The position numbers were made by a program, and so were the translations under genes. Positions 48,760 through 61,430 of a stretch of 64,000 nucleotides of DNA are shown in pieces (within the stretch, counting starts at the first letter, position 1; each line of letters begins with the position of its first letter). Below the pieces are notes generated by a model. It made no database searches, was not told the DNA's origin, and worked only from the letters and a program-made list of their open reading frames with translations. This DNA is from Heterostelium multicystogenum (lineage: Eukaryota; Evosea; Eumycetozoa; Acytosteliales; Acytosteliaceae), in assembly GCA_003667245.1 (NCBI GenBank), contig RCNN01000038.1, positions 1-64,000 of the forward strand. Reading direction: 5' to 3'.

Positions 48760-51700
48760 ATGAATAGTTGTTCATTGATTATAAATATAATCATTTGTAT
48801 TGTATTATGTTGTTCTTGTAGTATAGTCAAAGCTCAGCCTGCCACAGACCAATTTCAGTTCAATGGACATTACTATCAGCTCTATTTAATTCCTGTCCAA
48901 TCACAGTACATAAATGTTAGCAGCTATTCCGAAATGATGGCTTATTTAGCTACATTATTGTATGGTTTTCAGCCATGTAAGTAGTATATTTGCACCTCAT
49001 CAGCCAACCCCTCTTCTTTGGTTTCTATTCTCCTAACACACAAAAATACTGATCAATTTAAAATTTACCACACTTTTAGATCCAGTAACAATTACCACAC
49101 CTGAAGAATTCAATTTTATTCAATCAAAATTTGCTCAGGTGATTGCTGGTTTGGATGCAAACTCAAGAGTTTATATTGGTGGATCGAAGCTTGATGTATC
49201 ATCTGATTTATGGATCTATAGCAATGGAACTGCTGAATATGGTATCCCCTTCTACCAGCAATCGGTTGGTCGTTGTTTTACAGTGTGCCCATGGCTGCCC
49301 GGACAGCCATCAGCCTCTCCTACCAAGCCATATCTATCGCTGAAAAATCAACAAGGAAAGCTCTATTTTCAGTCGAGCGAGTGGTTTACTTCCACCTCGG
49401 CAATGAAGCAATATGTGATTATAGAGTTGCGTGGAACTAAGGATCCAATAATGACAATTCCACCTCCAACCGCAGGTGGTGTTGTTAATCTCAAAAACTT
49501 TGTTATGGATGACTTCAACTTCAACTGGAACATGAACAATCTAAACATTACTATTATCCCAACTGATGGAACCAATGCATACCGCCCAGTTGTGACTATA
49601 GATACCCCAACAACTGTGCACTTTACACTCCTACCTGGTGTAGATTTATTCTACATGGACATTGGCGATGGCAAAAAAAGTTTACCATCTATGAGCTATA
49701 GATATCAATGTAAGTATCTTTAAATTAGCTCCAACAAGCCAGCTATCATCCAAAACACAAGATTAATTACTAATATTACCCAACATCAGTACCATATATT
49801 TCAACTGTTTATGTTAATCAAATGACATCTGGCAGCCTCATTACATTGATAGGTAACAACTTTGGTACCAATCAAACTTTGTCCAAGGTTTTTATAAAGT
49901 ATGGCCAGTCACAGACATCCTGTACCAATCCAAACATTCTGATCAACCAAACCATGATTACCTGCAAACTTTCTTCAACGATCTCTAGTAGCTCACCTCT
50001 ATATCCAATCTCAATTTCAGTTGGTATCAATAGTTTCTCATTTGTAAATAACCGTATTCCATTTTGTAAGTATTCAACTTTACTCCACTAGACTATCTCC
50101 TACCTAGCAAAATAGTAATTAATTGATTTCTATAGATGACATTACAACAGCCAAAGTTATTAAGATTGGCGATGCTCCGGAATCGTTTGCCAATATTCGT
50201 AATATTATTTTAGCTCCAAACAACAGTGCAACCATAGAGTCATACCCAATTACACAGGGTGTGATCACTAGCATTGAACAGTCTAATTTTATCAATGCCA
50301 TTTATAACTGGGGAAGTATCACTGTCCACCAGGCTTTACAGTCCGGTAGCGGAGGTATTTCTATTACAAGTGGTCCATTGAATGGAACGATGGCGATGCC
50401 AAACTTTATTTGTTCACCAAGTTTGGTTTTCTGTGGATCCAACAGCCCAGTTACCAGTCAGACCCAAACTGTAGGTTATACTCCTTCACGTCTCGTCGAT
50501 ACCACCAACGCACAGGCTTGCGAGCTCTCAATGTTTGGTGGAACTTCTTACCAAGACATTGGTGCCATCTCTCAAACTATCCCAACAACAGGATCAACCA
50601 TTACAATTCCACTTACCTACAGTGGATTCAGCTTCTCAAGACGTACATTCAAACTGTCAATCTATCCTACCAAAGAGTTTACAGATTTGATTGTTGTTCC
50701 AAACAAAAATCAGGCTACACTTAGCATCCCTGCTGGTGCAGGAAAGGATATCGACCTTTTGATCTACATGGATTCTGTCCCTGTGTTAAGCGCTAAAATA
50801 TCATACATGGCTCCCCAAATTAGCAGTATTAGCCGTGGTAGTATTTTCGGTGATACTATCACAGTCAGTGGATCCAACTTTGGTAACAATGCTTCATTAA
50901 TTGCCGGACAGGTCATCGGTGATTCTGTATCTCTCACTAATTTCAAGATGCTGACCGACCATTCACAGTTTACTTGCACTGTCCCATCTGGTGTTGGTCA
51001 AAAATCAATATCATTCACAGTAGCCAATCAAGCATCTTCAAGCTTTACATACCTCTACTTGGCACCAAACGTAACGGTAGTCAAACAATTTGACACTGTA
51101 TTCCAGCTCCAAGGCACGAATCTTGGTTTGCCCACAGTATTGCCAACAATAACACCAACAGTAGCTGTTCTCAATGTATCTGGAAATGCACAGCTATCAA
51201 CAGTAAATATCGACGTACCTATCCAAACTAAGCGTGGAATTTTCAACCTGGATATTGGAGGATTGCAGACTACATTCTCATTTGAGCCAGTTCCAGTCGT
51301 CAAAAAAGTCACTCCTGCACCCTCATCACAGACTACAACGAGTATTACTCTCACAGGTGCATATCTTGCCTTGACCAACCAGCAAGGTGGTGCACTCAAT
51401 GCATCTGTAACCATTGGTGGACAACAATGTTCAAATCTCAATGGCAATGAAACAATGCTGGTTTGCGACGCGCCACCCAGTGTCGGTATCCAAACCATGC
51501 TGGTTACCATCTATAACAAACAGCTCTCAATGGATCTCGCCTATGAGCCCCCTCTCCTTGATTCAGTAACACAGAATGATGATAAGCTCATTGTAGTTGC
51601 GACCAACATGGGAACGGTAGCATCTGCTATCAATGTTACCATTTCAGGTGTCTCATTCGCAGCCTCATCCGTCTCCAATGGTGTGGCTACTTTCAACTCG

Positions 51701-54700
51701 ATGCCTAACAACTTATTTAGTTCAACTGCTAGAATATCTGTCTCTAGATTGCAATCCAATGCCATCCCATTCTCTATTACACCAGTTGTAAAGAGTGTTA
51801 GTTCTGCACCAACTCAAGGTGGTATTGTTACAGTTACCGGACAATTCTTTAACGATAAGGATTACAATAATACTCCAATGAATCTCAATGTAGACATCAA
51901 TGGTGCATGTATAGATCTTCAAATCTTACCAAACACTGCCTACACAAAGTTGACCTGTAAAGTCGGAGCAGGAACTGGTCAAGGATACCGTGTCACTGTA
52001 GTTTCAGGTACCATGACATCAACTAGCCCAGTAACATACTCCTATCAAGCTCCTGTTATCTCATCGGTTGTGCATCAAAACTCAGTGGTAACGATTACTG
52101 CCTCGAATCTAGGAACTGTCCTTAGCGATATAACAACCGAAATTGGCGGACAAACACTCACAGCCACTGGTTTTGTCTCAAGCAATGGTGCTGTAACTTT
52201 CACTATTCCTTCCGAATCACAGAATTGTGACATAAAACTAACTGTCAAAGGTGTTGTTTCCGCTCCATTCCCATTGAGATTGACTCCATCTATCACTTCG
52301 GTCACTTCTGCTCCAACCATTGGAGGACAAGTAACCATTTTAGGTCAATACCTGTCCACTTACCGTTGTAATAGCAGCCAAGCCTCAATTCTTGTCAAGA
52401 TTGACCAAACCATATGCAGCAATCCATCACAAAGTGGATCAGCCATCATCTGTACCACTGCACCAGGAACAGGTAGCAACCACCAACTTACAGTTTCTAT
52501 CGATGGCGTCACTTCTCAGCCATTTGACTTTGAATATCTTCCACCATCCATCATCAAGTTCACTCAACAACAAGCCAATTGTGAGATTGATGGAAAGAAT
52601 CTAGGAGATGATCCATCGAAGATTACAGTATACTTTGGTGCCCTCTCAACTGGCATCAAGAAATTCTCTAATCCATCGCAATTCAGCACTCAAATCCCAC
52701 CAAATGCAATGAACGGTGATGTCTATGTAGTTGCCGACGGTCAGAGATCCAACACACTTCAGTATAAGCTCGAGCCTATTTTGATCTCCGTTACTACTCC
52801 AGACAATGCAGGTGGTCAAATTACAATTACCGGTCTTTTCTTGAATGACAAGAGACAAGACGGTAGCTCTACCAATGCCTCGGTCTTTGTTTCGACGATC
52901 GGAGAGTGTACCAATGTCGTCAAACTACCAAACGATAACAAAAACACGTACATCGCATGCACGCTTCCCAAAGGACAAGGATCTAACTTGAATCTCAGTG
53001 TGACCATCGATGGTTTGACACAATATATGCCATTCAGCTTTAACGCACCCAAACTCTACAAGGTCGAAATTGATGGATACAATTGGGTCACTGTCACTGG
53101 TGATGGGCTTGGTGTAGATGGATCTTCGACCTCTGTGTGGGTAAACAGTGTCAGCTACCCACCAAGATCTGTTTCAGCACAAACAGTTGTATTCCAAGCA
53201 GCACCTGAAGTAGTAAATGGATTCGTCCAAATCAAAGCACTTGGAATGCTATCTAACATGCTGTGGTTCAAAGTAAATCCTAAGATCAGCCGAATCTCGA
53301 ATGCACTCACCGAGGGCTCGGACATCACTATTTACGGTTCCAACTTGGCTCTCTACGATGCATTGTCCCGTTTGAATAACTATCAAATATTGCTCAATGG
53401 AGAAGCCCTTGTCGCCGACAAGATCAATTCCAATGTAACTGCCCTGATTGTAACTGTACCATCCGGTTCAGGAACTAACCATGAAATTGAATTGATCATT
53501 GAAGGATCCCATTCCACTGGAATGTACTCTTATCTACCACCATCAATCGCCTCCATCACTGCATCTGGCTCTACTGTTGTAGCCATTGGTAACAACTTTG
53601 GACAGTGGCTGGAGCAAGTCACTCCTTTTGAACAGTCCACTCTTGTAAATGTCAGTCACCACCGAGCACAATTCACCATTCCATCTGTCTACAAAAAGCA
53701 GTTGGTTTCAATCATTGTAAACGGACAGCAATCAAATAGTATTGAATTGAAACCCGAGCCCCAGATTCTATCGACATCAGTGGTATCGATTCAAGGTGGA
53801 TTGATAACCATTCTTGGAAGCTATTTGAATGGTTTCAGTGCCAATGGAACTGCCAACAATGTAGTCGTCAAAGTTGGACAACAATCATGTACATTTGTTT
53901 CATCAAACCAAGATGGTACACAGTTAGTATGCAACTTAATTGGAGATTTCTCATATCTCTACAATGCATCCTTAACAGTTACCATCGATGGAGTCGTCTC
54001 TCCTCAAATACTTAACTACACATCACGACCACCTGTTTTGATTTCCTGCAGCTCACTTTATTTCAACAGATCTGGACTAGTTACCGTCGTCGGAGATCAT
54101 TTCCCTGGTACCAACTATCAGGTTGAAATTGGTGAGCAAACATGCGAGAATCCCATCAAAGTTGATAACCAAACCATTGTATGTGATTTCTCTGCCAACA
54201 TCACATCTCCCAATCCATCCATGGCTCTCAATGTGACCGTTTGGAATGACAAGAACTCAAGATTCTCCGCCAATCTCTTTGCTTATCTTTCGAATCACTG
54301 TGATGGAATCTGTATCCACGGATATTGCCTACAAGGATATTGTGTTTGTAAAGAAGGATATGCCGGTCAGCTGTGTACCATTCCGGTGAATGTCACCCAG
54401 CCAGTGCCAACTGTCACATCAACCTCAAAGACATTAACCAATCTCTTCAATGACAGCGTTGAATACACAACTGAAATTGTATATCTCCGTGAAATAGATG
54501 AATCGGGTGCAGTCATTAACTCAATTGACATGTCAAGCCTCAGATGGATCCAACTCGCCACCGAGAAAGACGGTGACATCTCAACGGTTGTAAACAGAGC
54601 CTCGTCCTCCGGAAGCCAATTGTTCATCGACATTTCAACACAATACTATGCAAGCAGCAGCAACAGCAGCTACCTCTCGGAGTTTGTCTACATCCCAGCT

Positions 54701-55227
54701 GGCTCCATTAAACAATCGGTGGCCATCAACAGCTATCCGTTCTCAAACAGATCCAACAGCCTGCAGGTGGTCTATCGCATCCAGGGAACACCTTCCTTCC
54801 AATACAATTGCCAGAGCACCAACACCACAGTGGTCGTTGGCACTGTGCACACAATGGTCCCGTCATTCATCTTGGACTCGCCTGTTGGTGTCCTAGTTGG
54901 ACAGTTCCCAATTCGTGCCAAGATCGACACATCCATTGGCAATCTTAATATCCGACCACTACAAAGCGGTGATCCCTCAATCCGAACCAAAAGAACAGTA
55001 TCACCTACTCACTTACAATCCCCAACTTTGAAGCGACCGCCGCATTCGATCCAATATTCACAAGCTATCACAGAGCAAACCTTACCACATCGCCCGACTG
55101 TACTACTATAACAACAACCTCACCATCGACCGGTGTAATCTCACAATCAAACCTCTTGATGCCATCGACCAGCACTAGCATCCTCTCATTACTTTTAACC
55201 ATTATAATCACATATTTATTCATTTAA
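48760..55227 (+). CDS. Giant surface protein: lectin-like head, TIG array, EGF, ComC-type domain, GPI-type tail
   Basis: Exons are 48760-48976, 49080-49709, 49790-50065 and 50136-55227; about 2,070 residues. The signal peptide (MNSCSLIINIIICIVLCC...VKA) is followed by a C-type-lectin-like head (FNGHYYQLYLIPV, TITTPEEFNFIQSKF, RVYIGGS, LWIYSNGTAEYG). Then comes a long array of about 15 IPT/TIG domains, two kinds alternating (GGIVTVTGQFF-type with Cys, and short VVTITASNLG-type without). An EGF module (CIHGYCLQGYCVCKEGYAGQLC) and a beta-rich roughly 200-residue domain like ComC's follow. The frame changes near 55010; the continuing frame ends in a hydrophobic tail (ILSLLLTIIITYLFI) preceded by Ser/Thr, typical for GPI attachment. 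Dozens of N-glycosylation sites. Probably an adhesion or recognition protein; ComC itself is tied to intercellular signalling in Dictyostelium. Ligand unknown. Confidence 0.82.
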
Positions 55228-56046
55228 ATAAATAACTAACTTTAAAGTTTTATTTAATGTTACTAGTCACCAATGCAATGTGCATGTGACTGAAGCAAAC
55301 AAAAGTTTAGTAAAATTACATCTAATTCAAACTTTTCATTGGAAGAATGACTTGTGCAAACATTTCATGACCAGACTTAAACGCAACACCACCACACTTT
55401 GTTTTCGTTGTCAACCATTCACAAAAAGAGTAAAAATATCTGTTGTTTGGTCATTTTTTTATTTGTTTTGTTTGTTTTTTGGTTTTTGTCAACCCCTAAT
55501 TTAAATGACATTTTTTAATAATATTTTATTAATGGTATGTCCCTGAACATATTGACAGATTATCTTCAACAACTTCAACACCCATCAAAAACAATAATAA
55601 AAATAAATACATAATAATAAAAAGAAATAAGTGATCATTTAATTTCCGATTCGATTATAAAAACCCAGCTACATCACTTTGCGCATTTTCATATTTTCAT
55701 TCCCAACACCCCCCTTTTTACAATTTACAAAAATAATATATACAAATCATTGTAAATTAGAATCATTGTATATATATAATCATTGTATAATATCACAAGT
55801 GATAATAGATTAAAATATAGAGAGAGAGAGAAATAGATAGATTTATAGATTTATTGATTGATTGAACATAGATAGAGATTTATAAATCTAATAGCTTTAG
55901 AGTAGTGATGAAGTTAATTATAAATATATTATATTTAGATAAATAATACTAATAATAATAGTAATAATAATAATAATAATAATAGATAAGTTAAAAATAA
56001 TAATATTGTTTGTATATAGAAGAGATAATAATATAAATATAAAAAA
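55228..56046. other. Tandem spacer
   Basis: This is the 3' flank of the giant TIG gene and the promoter of the FG-GAP gene. It has TTTGTTTG runs (55463-55480), a poly(C) patch near 55710, GAGAGAGA near 55822-55832, GATAGATA/TTGATTGATTG runs and an (ATA)n block (55945-55985). No conserved ORF. Confidence 0.5.
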
Positions 56047-59000
56047 ATGAATAAAATACGACTAGATATTTTAATTAAAATATTACTATGTCTATGTTTA
56101 ATACTTACACAAGTAGACTCCGAAGCTACTTTGACAGCATCTTTATATAATGGATTTGCATTGATTGGTGCCAACCAGAATTCAAAGATGCCATTTGTAA
56201 CATTATTAACAAAAGCTAATTCATCCATGTATGTGTTTATTTGGAGTTGTTAGTTCCAACCGGTTTATCTCATAGATATTAATTAATATTACTCTATTCA
56301 TTTCATTTCATTTCATTGCTTGCTTTTATTATTGGGTTGTTGTTTTTCCAACATTTTGTTACAGACCATTTTCAAAGAATAATAGCTATAGTATTACACA
56401 GATCTTTAGTGATCCTAATAAACAATATGGCTCAACAGTCTCTGTGGGACCTGGTATGCTAAATCACTCGGCAATAGTGCTTGGTGCCATTGGATCGCCC
56501 AATGAGAATACAATCTATATCTTCAATCTGAATCAATGTTCAACAACTAAAAATTGCGATCCTTTGATTTCATTCATTCCTCCCACTGAGGATCAACCAA
56601 GCCATAAAGACTCATACTCACTGGTCGAGTACAGCAGGACAACAGAGAAATCGACTCGTTATCCCGTAAACGACCATTCCAATCCATTTTCTGCAAATAA
56701 GGACTGCCAGGTTGGAGCTCTCATTAGTATTGGTCCAAACTTTGTTGTTACATCTTGTCAAAATAACATGCTAAACATTAAAAAGTCAACTGCTCCACTA
56801 GCCATTTGTTTTATAGATGTAAGTTCACAGCAATAGCCAAGAGACATTTGAAGAATAGAGAATAATAATATTGAATTCTTTTAATACAGCTGGACACATC
56901 TGGAAATAATTGCACAGAGATAGTCCTTTGGGATGATAAGTTCCATCCTTGCCAACATGCCCGTGGTCAGTTGTATGTAACTGCCCTGGACTCCGATGGA
57001 CCTGTAGTTACATTTTCATACTGCGCAGTTTGCATGACACCGTCAAATTCAACACTTCTCGAAGTACAATATGTCAATGCATTCATTGTTCTCAATATCA
57101 CTAGCCCTACTGACATCAAAATCCTTTCGACGGTTTACAATACTAATAGAACAAAGTAAGTTAATATCAATCGGTCAAATTACATCGACTGCCATCTAAT
57201 GATGATTTTTATTTCAGGTCATGTTCATCGTCAATATCAATTGATTCAGAATATATTGCATTAGGTTATGATCAAGAAGGAGGAGTGGATTTATATGATA
57301 CAACTAATTTCATCAACTATACTTATTTCGCCAGTGTGACTGGGGATGGCGCTGGATTCGGTTCTATTATTGACATGGATAGTGATTTATTGGTAGTTTC
57401 AGCACCAGGTAGTCCAACACATCAAATGGATGCCTATGTATATTTCTACGAGATATTCCGATCGCAAAACGGAAGCTCCGTCCACATCGATATAGAAGCA
57501 TCCGTGCCAAGTCTAAACTATAAGACAGTCTATGACTATGGCTTCTTCATATCGTTCTATGACGAAGAACTACTTCTCATCTCATTGGATGAAACTCAAA
57601 CAAAATACGCATACAATGTCTACTCCGTGTGCCCTAAGGGTCATGAATGGTACTCACAGGAATCAGTTTTGCAAGCCATGTCCATTCGGACAATACAAAA
57701 TGGTATCTAATCCATTGTCAAACCGATCGTTCGAATTGTGTTACCCATGTCCTGCAGGGTACTACACTGGTAATATAACAGGAATATCAACGATCAACGA
57801 CTGCAAAGTAGTCAAGTGCAATTCTACTTCACAGTATTGCCCAGACGGAAGTGTATGGCCGATTGACAACGTACTAGTCGATTATACATCCACTTCAGAT
57901 CCAAATCCAATCTCTACGGACACACTGGATTTTGAAAGTACTTTCTATAATTCCTATCCGTGGTTTTTAGTAATTCTAGGATTCTCACTTCTATTTTCCA
58001 TTGGTGTTTGCCTGCCATGGCCAAGATACAATGCTTTCCAGGCTTTACTTATTAAAATATTGCTCAAGGTCAATTTCTACGATTGGGATGGAGAAGACAT
58101 GACCGTCGAGGAAGACTATTTAGAAAGAGCACCATCATCCACCATTGGAATCAACGGTGCCAATAGATCGAGCAAGCGTGGAATATTCATCAGAAAGAGA
58201 AGAACCAAGGTTAAACCACAAAAGGCAGTCGAAAGTTTCTGCAGTTACTATTTCCTATTGGTCATTGGTTTGATGATTCTTTTCCTCATTCAATTCCAAA
58301 AAGTAAACAATGATGTAAGCATTGATCTCCGTGCATATGGACAGGCATCGACCGACTATGATCTCAAAGAACCATATTCCGAAATCGAATATCTCAAAAT
58401 AATTGATTCTTCACCATTACAAATAACAATGGATGTTGTAAGTAGAAAGAACATCTTAATCAGTCATTATTATGATATTAATTATTGTTTGTTAGTATGG
58501 ATACTCTGGTGAATGCAATTTAGCAGAGATTACATTGAATGTTAAGGGATGTCAAACACCAAACTACATGGGTACATGTCACTATACATTAAATGCCACA
58601 ATAATTAAGTTGCAATCCAATGTATCAAGAGTTGAAGACAATACTTTTGTTTGTAGATTCAATGCTCTTTTTGACAAGGGTATTGAGTTTAGCGATACAT
58701 CTTCATTCTCCTTTGAAATAACGCCATTCATCAACTATTTCTATGCCCAAAGAATTGTTTATAATATCACAACAATGAACAATGATTCTCTTATTAATGT
58801 TGGTAACTCCTATGTATCTGGTATTATCCAACCGCAGGACTATACAATAATCAGACCGGATGCTTCGATTTCTGTTTTATCAATGGTAAGTCAAATACAA
58901 TCCAAATCAACTGAATGAACTCCACTCTAATATAATTACAAATTCAAAGTTGACATTTATGACAAGATGTAATATACACTCATCCAGTGATGATTTCACA

Positions 59001-59393
59001 CTTGTGAGACCAATGGTTGAAAGATGTGAGTTTGATAGGCACAGCTATAAGGACTACAGTTTTATTTCAAATACAACATCCTATCTGTTGCCAACGGATT
59101 TCCATGAATCACCTCCTTCATTCACCTTCAATGTAAACATTGAGAAGAGTGTATTCTTTAGATATGTAACAACATCTCACTCAGTATCATTTGGTCAGAT
59201 TGTAACAGTAATTATGTTTGCCATGCTCGATGTTTTCTGGATGATAGAGGTTATTGTGCCAGTAGTCCAAACCATTGTGGCAGTCTTGGAATCGGCACTA
59301 GAAAATAAGAAACGAAAAGAATACGACGAAATTGGAACTGATATTGTCAACGAGATGGATCCATTAGTTCCTACCAGAAGCTTACTAAACTAA
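56047..59393 (+). CDS. FG-GAP / cysteine-rich multi-pass membrane protein, dictyostelid type
   Basis: Six exons: 56047-56228, 56365-56818, 56890-57155, 57218-58437, 58496-58885 and 58950-59393; about 984 residues with one frame break near 57650. It has a signal peptide (ILLCLCLILTQVDS). The extracellular part contains FG-GAP-like beta-propeller repeats (GAGFGSIIDMDSDLLVVSAP; GSTVSVGPGM). A Cys-rich GCC2/GCC3 ('ephrin-receptor-like') module follows (CKPCPFGQY, CYPCPAGYYTGNITG). Then come a helix (WFLVILGFSLLFSIGVCLPW), a charged cytoplasmic loop with RKRRTKVKPQK, a second helix (YYFLLVIGLMILFLIQF), a large lumenal loop with sequons and a last helix (VTVIMFAMLDVFWMIEVIV) with a short acidic tail. 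I do not know a named orthologue. Integrin-alpha-like propellers suggest ligand binding; any signalling role is inference. Confidence 0.75.
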
Positions 59394-59511
59394 TTAAAAT
59401 GTTATATTTAAAGCCGAATCATTCTTTGTATTTATTGTGTTTTGTTTTTTTTTTTTGTTGATCAATGGACAGTTGGAAAAATTGATTTTTGTATCAGTTT
59501 ATTTTCATTGA
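59394..59511. other. Short tail-to-tail spacer
   Basis: There are 118 bases between the convergent stops of the FG-GAP gene and the small secreted protein. It has a T-rich run (59444-59456) and nothing else recognisable. Confidence 0.5.
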
Positions 59512-59880
59512 TTAACCAAAGTAGATGACGGTTGTGTGTAGTCTTCCAAAGTAGTTTCCAAGATAGCTACCAATGAAATCTCCACCTCCAATATGATTTT
59601 CCAATTTATCATCAGCAACAATGTCATTGTCGTATTGAACTTTATTGATATTAAAAATGTCATCAATCAAATTAATGATGTCTAAAACCAATTTTTCATT
59701 GGGAGTTAACGCATTGTAGTTGATTTTTGTAACAGTTTCCTTTAAAACCAATGTAAGCTATTATAATAATTTAAAGATAAATTACTCGGATTTAGAATGA
59801 TACTATACATTTGCCAAAGTAGGAGCAATGATCAAAGTCAATCCAATTAACAGAAAAAAGATATTGATTATTAATCTCAT
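59512..59880 (-). CDS. Small secreted protein, two exons, no known family
   Basis: Exon 1 (59880-59809) encodes a signal peptide (MRLIINIFFLLIGLTLIIAP); the intron at 59758-59808 is only 51 nt. Exon 2 runs to 59512, giving an intact 105-residue protein. The mature part is short, contains no cysteine, and has KINYNALTPNEKLVLDIINL, an acidic middle (NDIVADDKLEN) and a glycine-rich patch (HIGGGDFIGSYLGNYFG). I recognise no domain. It could be a secreted or vesicle-lumen peptide precursor. The clean splice join and good signal peptide argue for a real gene. Confidence 0.65.
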
Positions 59881-59887
59881 TTTCTAA

Positions 59888-59920
<33 letters not shown>

Positions 59921-61430
59921 TTTATTTTTTTTATTATTATTCTAGATATCTGCTGATGCCTCTTATTATGATTTATTAATGAAGAAATTCAAACTTAAAT
60001 TATCATTGATTTTTATTTAACAATGTACAAACTGTGATGTTAAAACCACCAATATTTAGCAATGAGTAAATCAATATTTTCAACACATACCTCTTAATAT
60101 GTGTGCTTCCAAACAAACAAACCATACCAGTATGTTATAACATATGATCTGATTAATGAACATGTGTGTGTTTTTGTTTAATTAATTGTATGATACATGT
60201 AAATTAACCTGTTACTCCCATTTTATTGACAATGAATGTATGAGTGATTATTACTAAGTAGGTATTAGTGGTTATATTTAGCAAAAGTAATTGATAACTT
60301 ATTTGCAAATGAATAACTGGTAATATTCATTCTTTCATTTTTATGAAGTTCACTTTCTTTGAAAGTAAAAATTGTTTTTGCTTTGACTTTTTTCAAATGA
60401 AATGAAAAGAAATGGGGGATTGCTGGAAAAAAAAAAAAAAAGAAAATAACATACAACCACAATTTAAAAATACATTTTTTAACCTTTTTTTTAAGTTTTA
60501 TATAACTTCCATTCTTTTTGTATCAATTTATATGTTTGAGTGAATGTTTACTTTGGCAAATTAAACAAAAAAATAAATTCAAGCGCAAAAAAAAAAAAAA
60601 CAAGGACAACTTTCCATCAAAATAATCAATAACAATAATAATTATTCATTGATAGAAGATACATAGATATAATATAGATAGATAAATAGATATAATATTA
60701 ATAGTAAACATTTATAAGATAAATTAGATGTTATATAATAATAATAATAATAATAATAAATAAAATTACATATATATATATATATATATAGATAAAATAT
60801 ATAAATAAATAACTTATTATTCTCTCACTCATCATATTTATTTGTTTTGAACTGACACACACATTTCAACCCACAACAACATCAACAGCAGAAGCAAAAT
60901 CAGCAACTACAAACTACCACCCTTCTACAATAAACATTCATCATCAACAACAACAACAAGACATTAAACTCTTACCTTTCTTTCTTTATTAAATATCAAA
61001 TAAAAGGTTTTTATTTTTTTCCTTTATTTATTTTCTCTATACATTGACCAGACTATATTGAGTTGTTGTTGTCGTAGTAGTGTTCAATCACATATATATA
61101 TATATATATATTTATATTATTATATAAATAGTAATAACTAAATATTTATTATACACCATCATCAACACAACATTATATATTAATAACTATAAAATAACTT
61201 TAATAACATCCTCTTCATTTAATTTATTTTTTAAAAACAAAAATAAAACATTATTTTAAACAACATTACCATCAGCATTTTTTCAAACAACATCAGAATC
61301 AAAGAAAAAATTAAAAAAATACAAATCGATTTGTACTTGAACCCAATTGGATATTGTAGATATATTTATATTGGAAAGAAATAGTATAGAACAGAATCCA
61401 TAAGTCATCAGTTTATATGTATAGTTTTTC
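59881..61430. other. Divergent intergenic, microsatellite rich
   Basis: Contains a (TTA)n tract (59889-59920) right upstream of the small secreted gene, A13-A14 runs near 60428 and 60587, (ATA)n at about 60734-60760, (TA)n at 60769-60790 and 61091-61111, and C/A-rich leader-like sequence (60845-60960). No conserved ORF. It should hold the promoters of both outward-facing genes. Confidence 0.5.
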
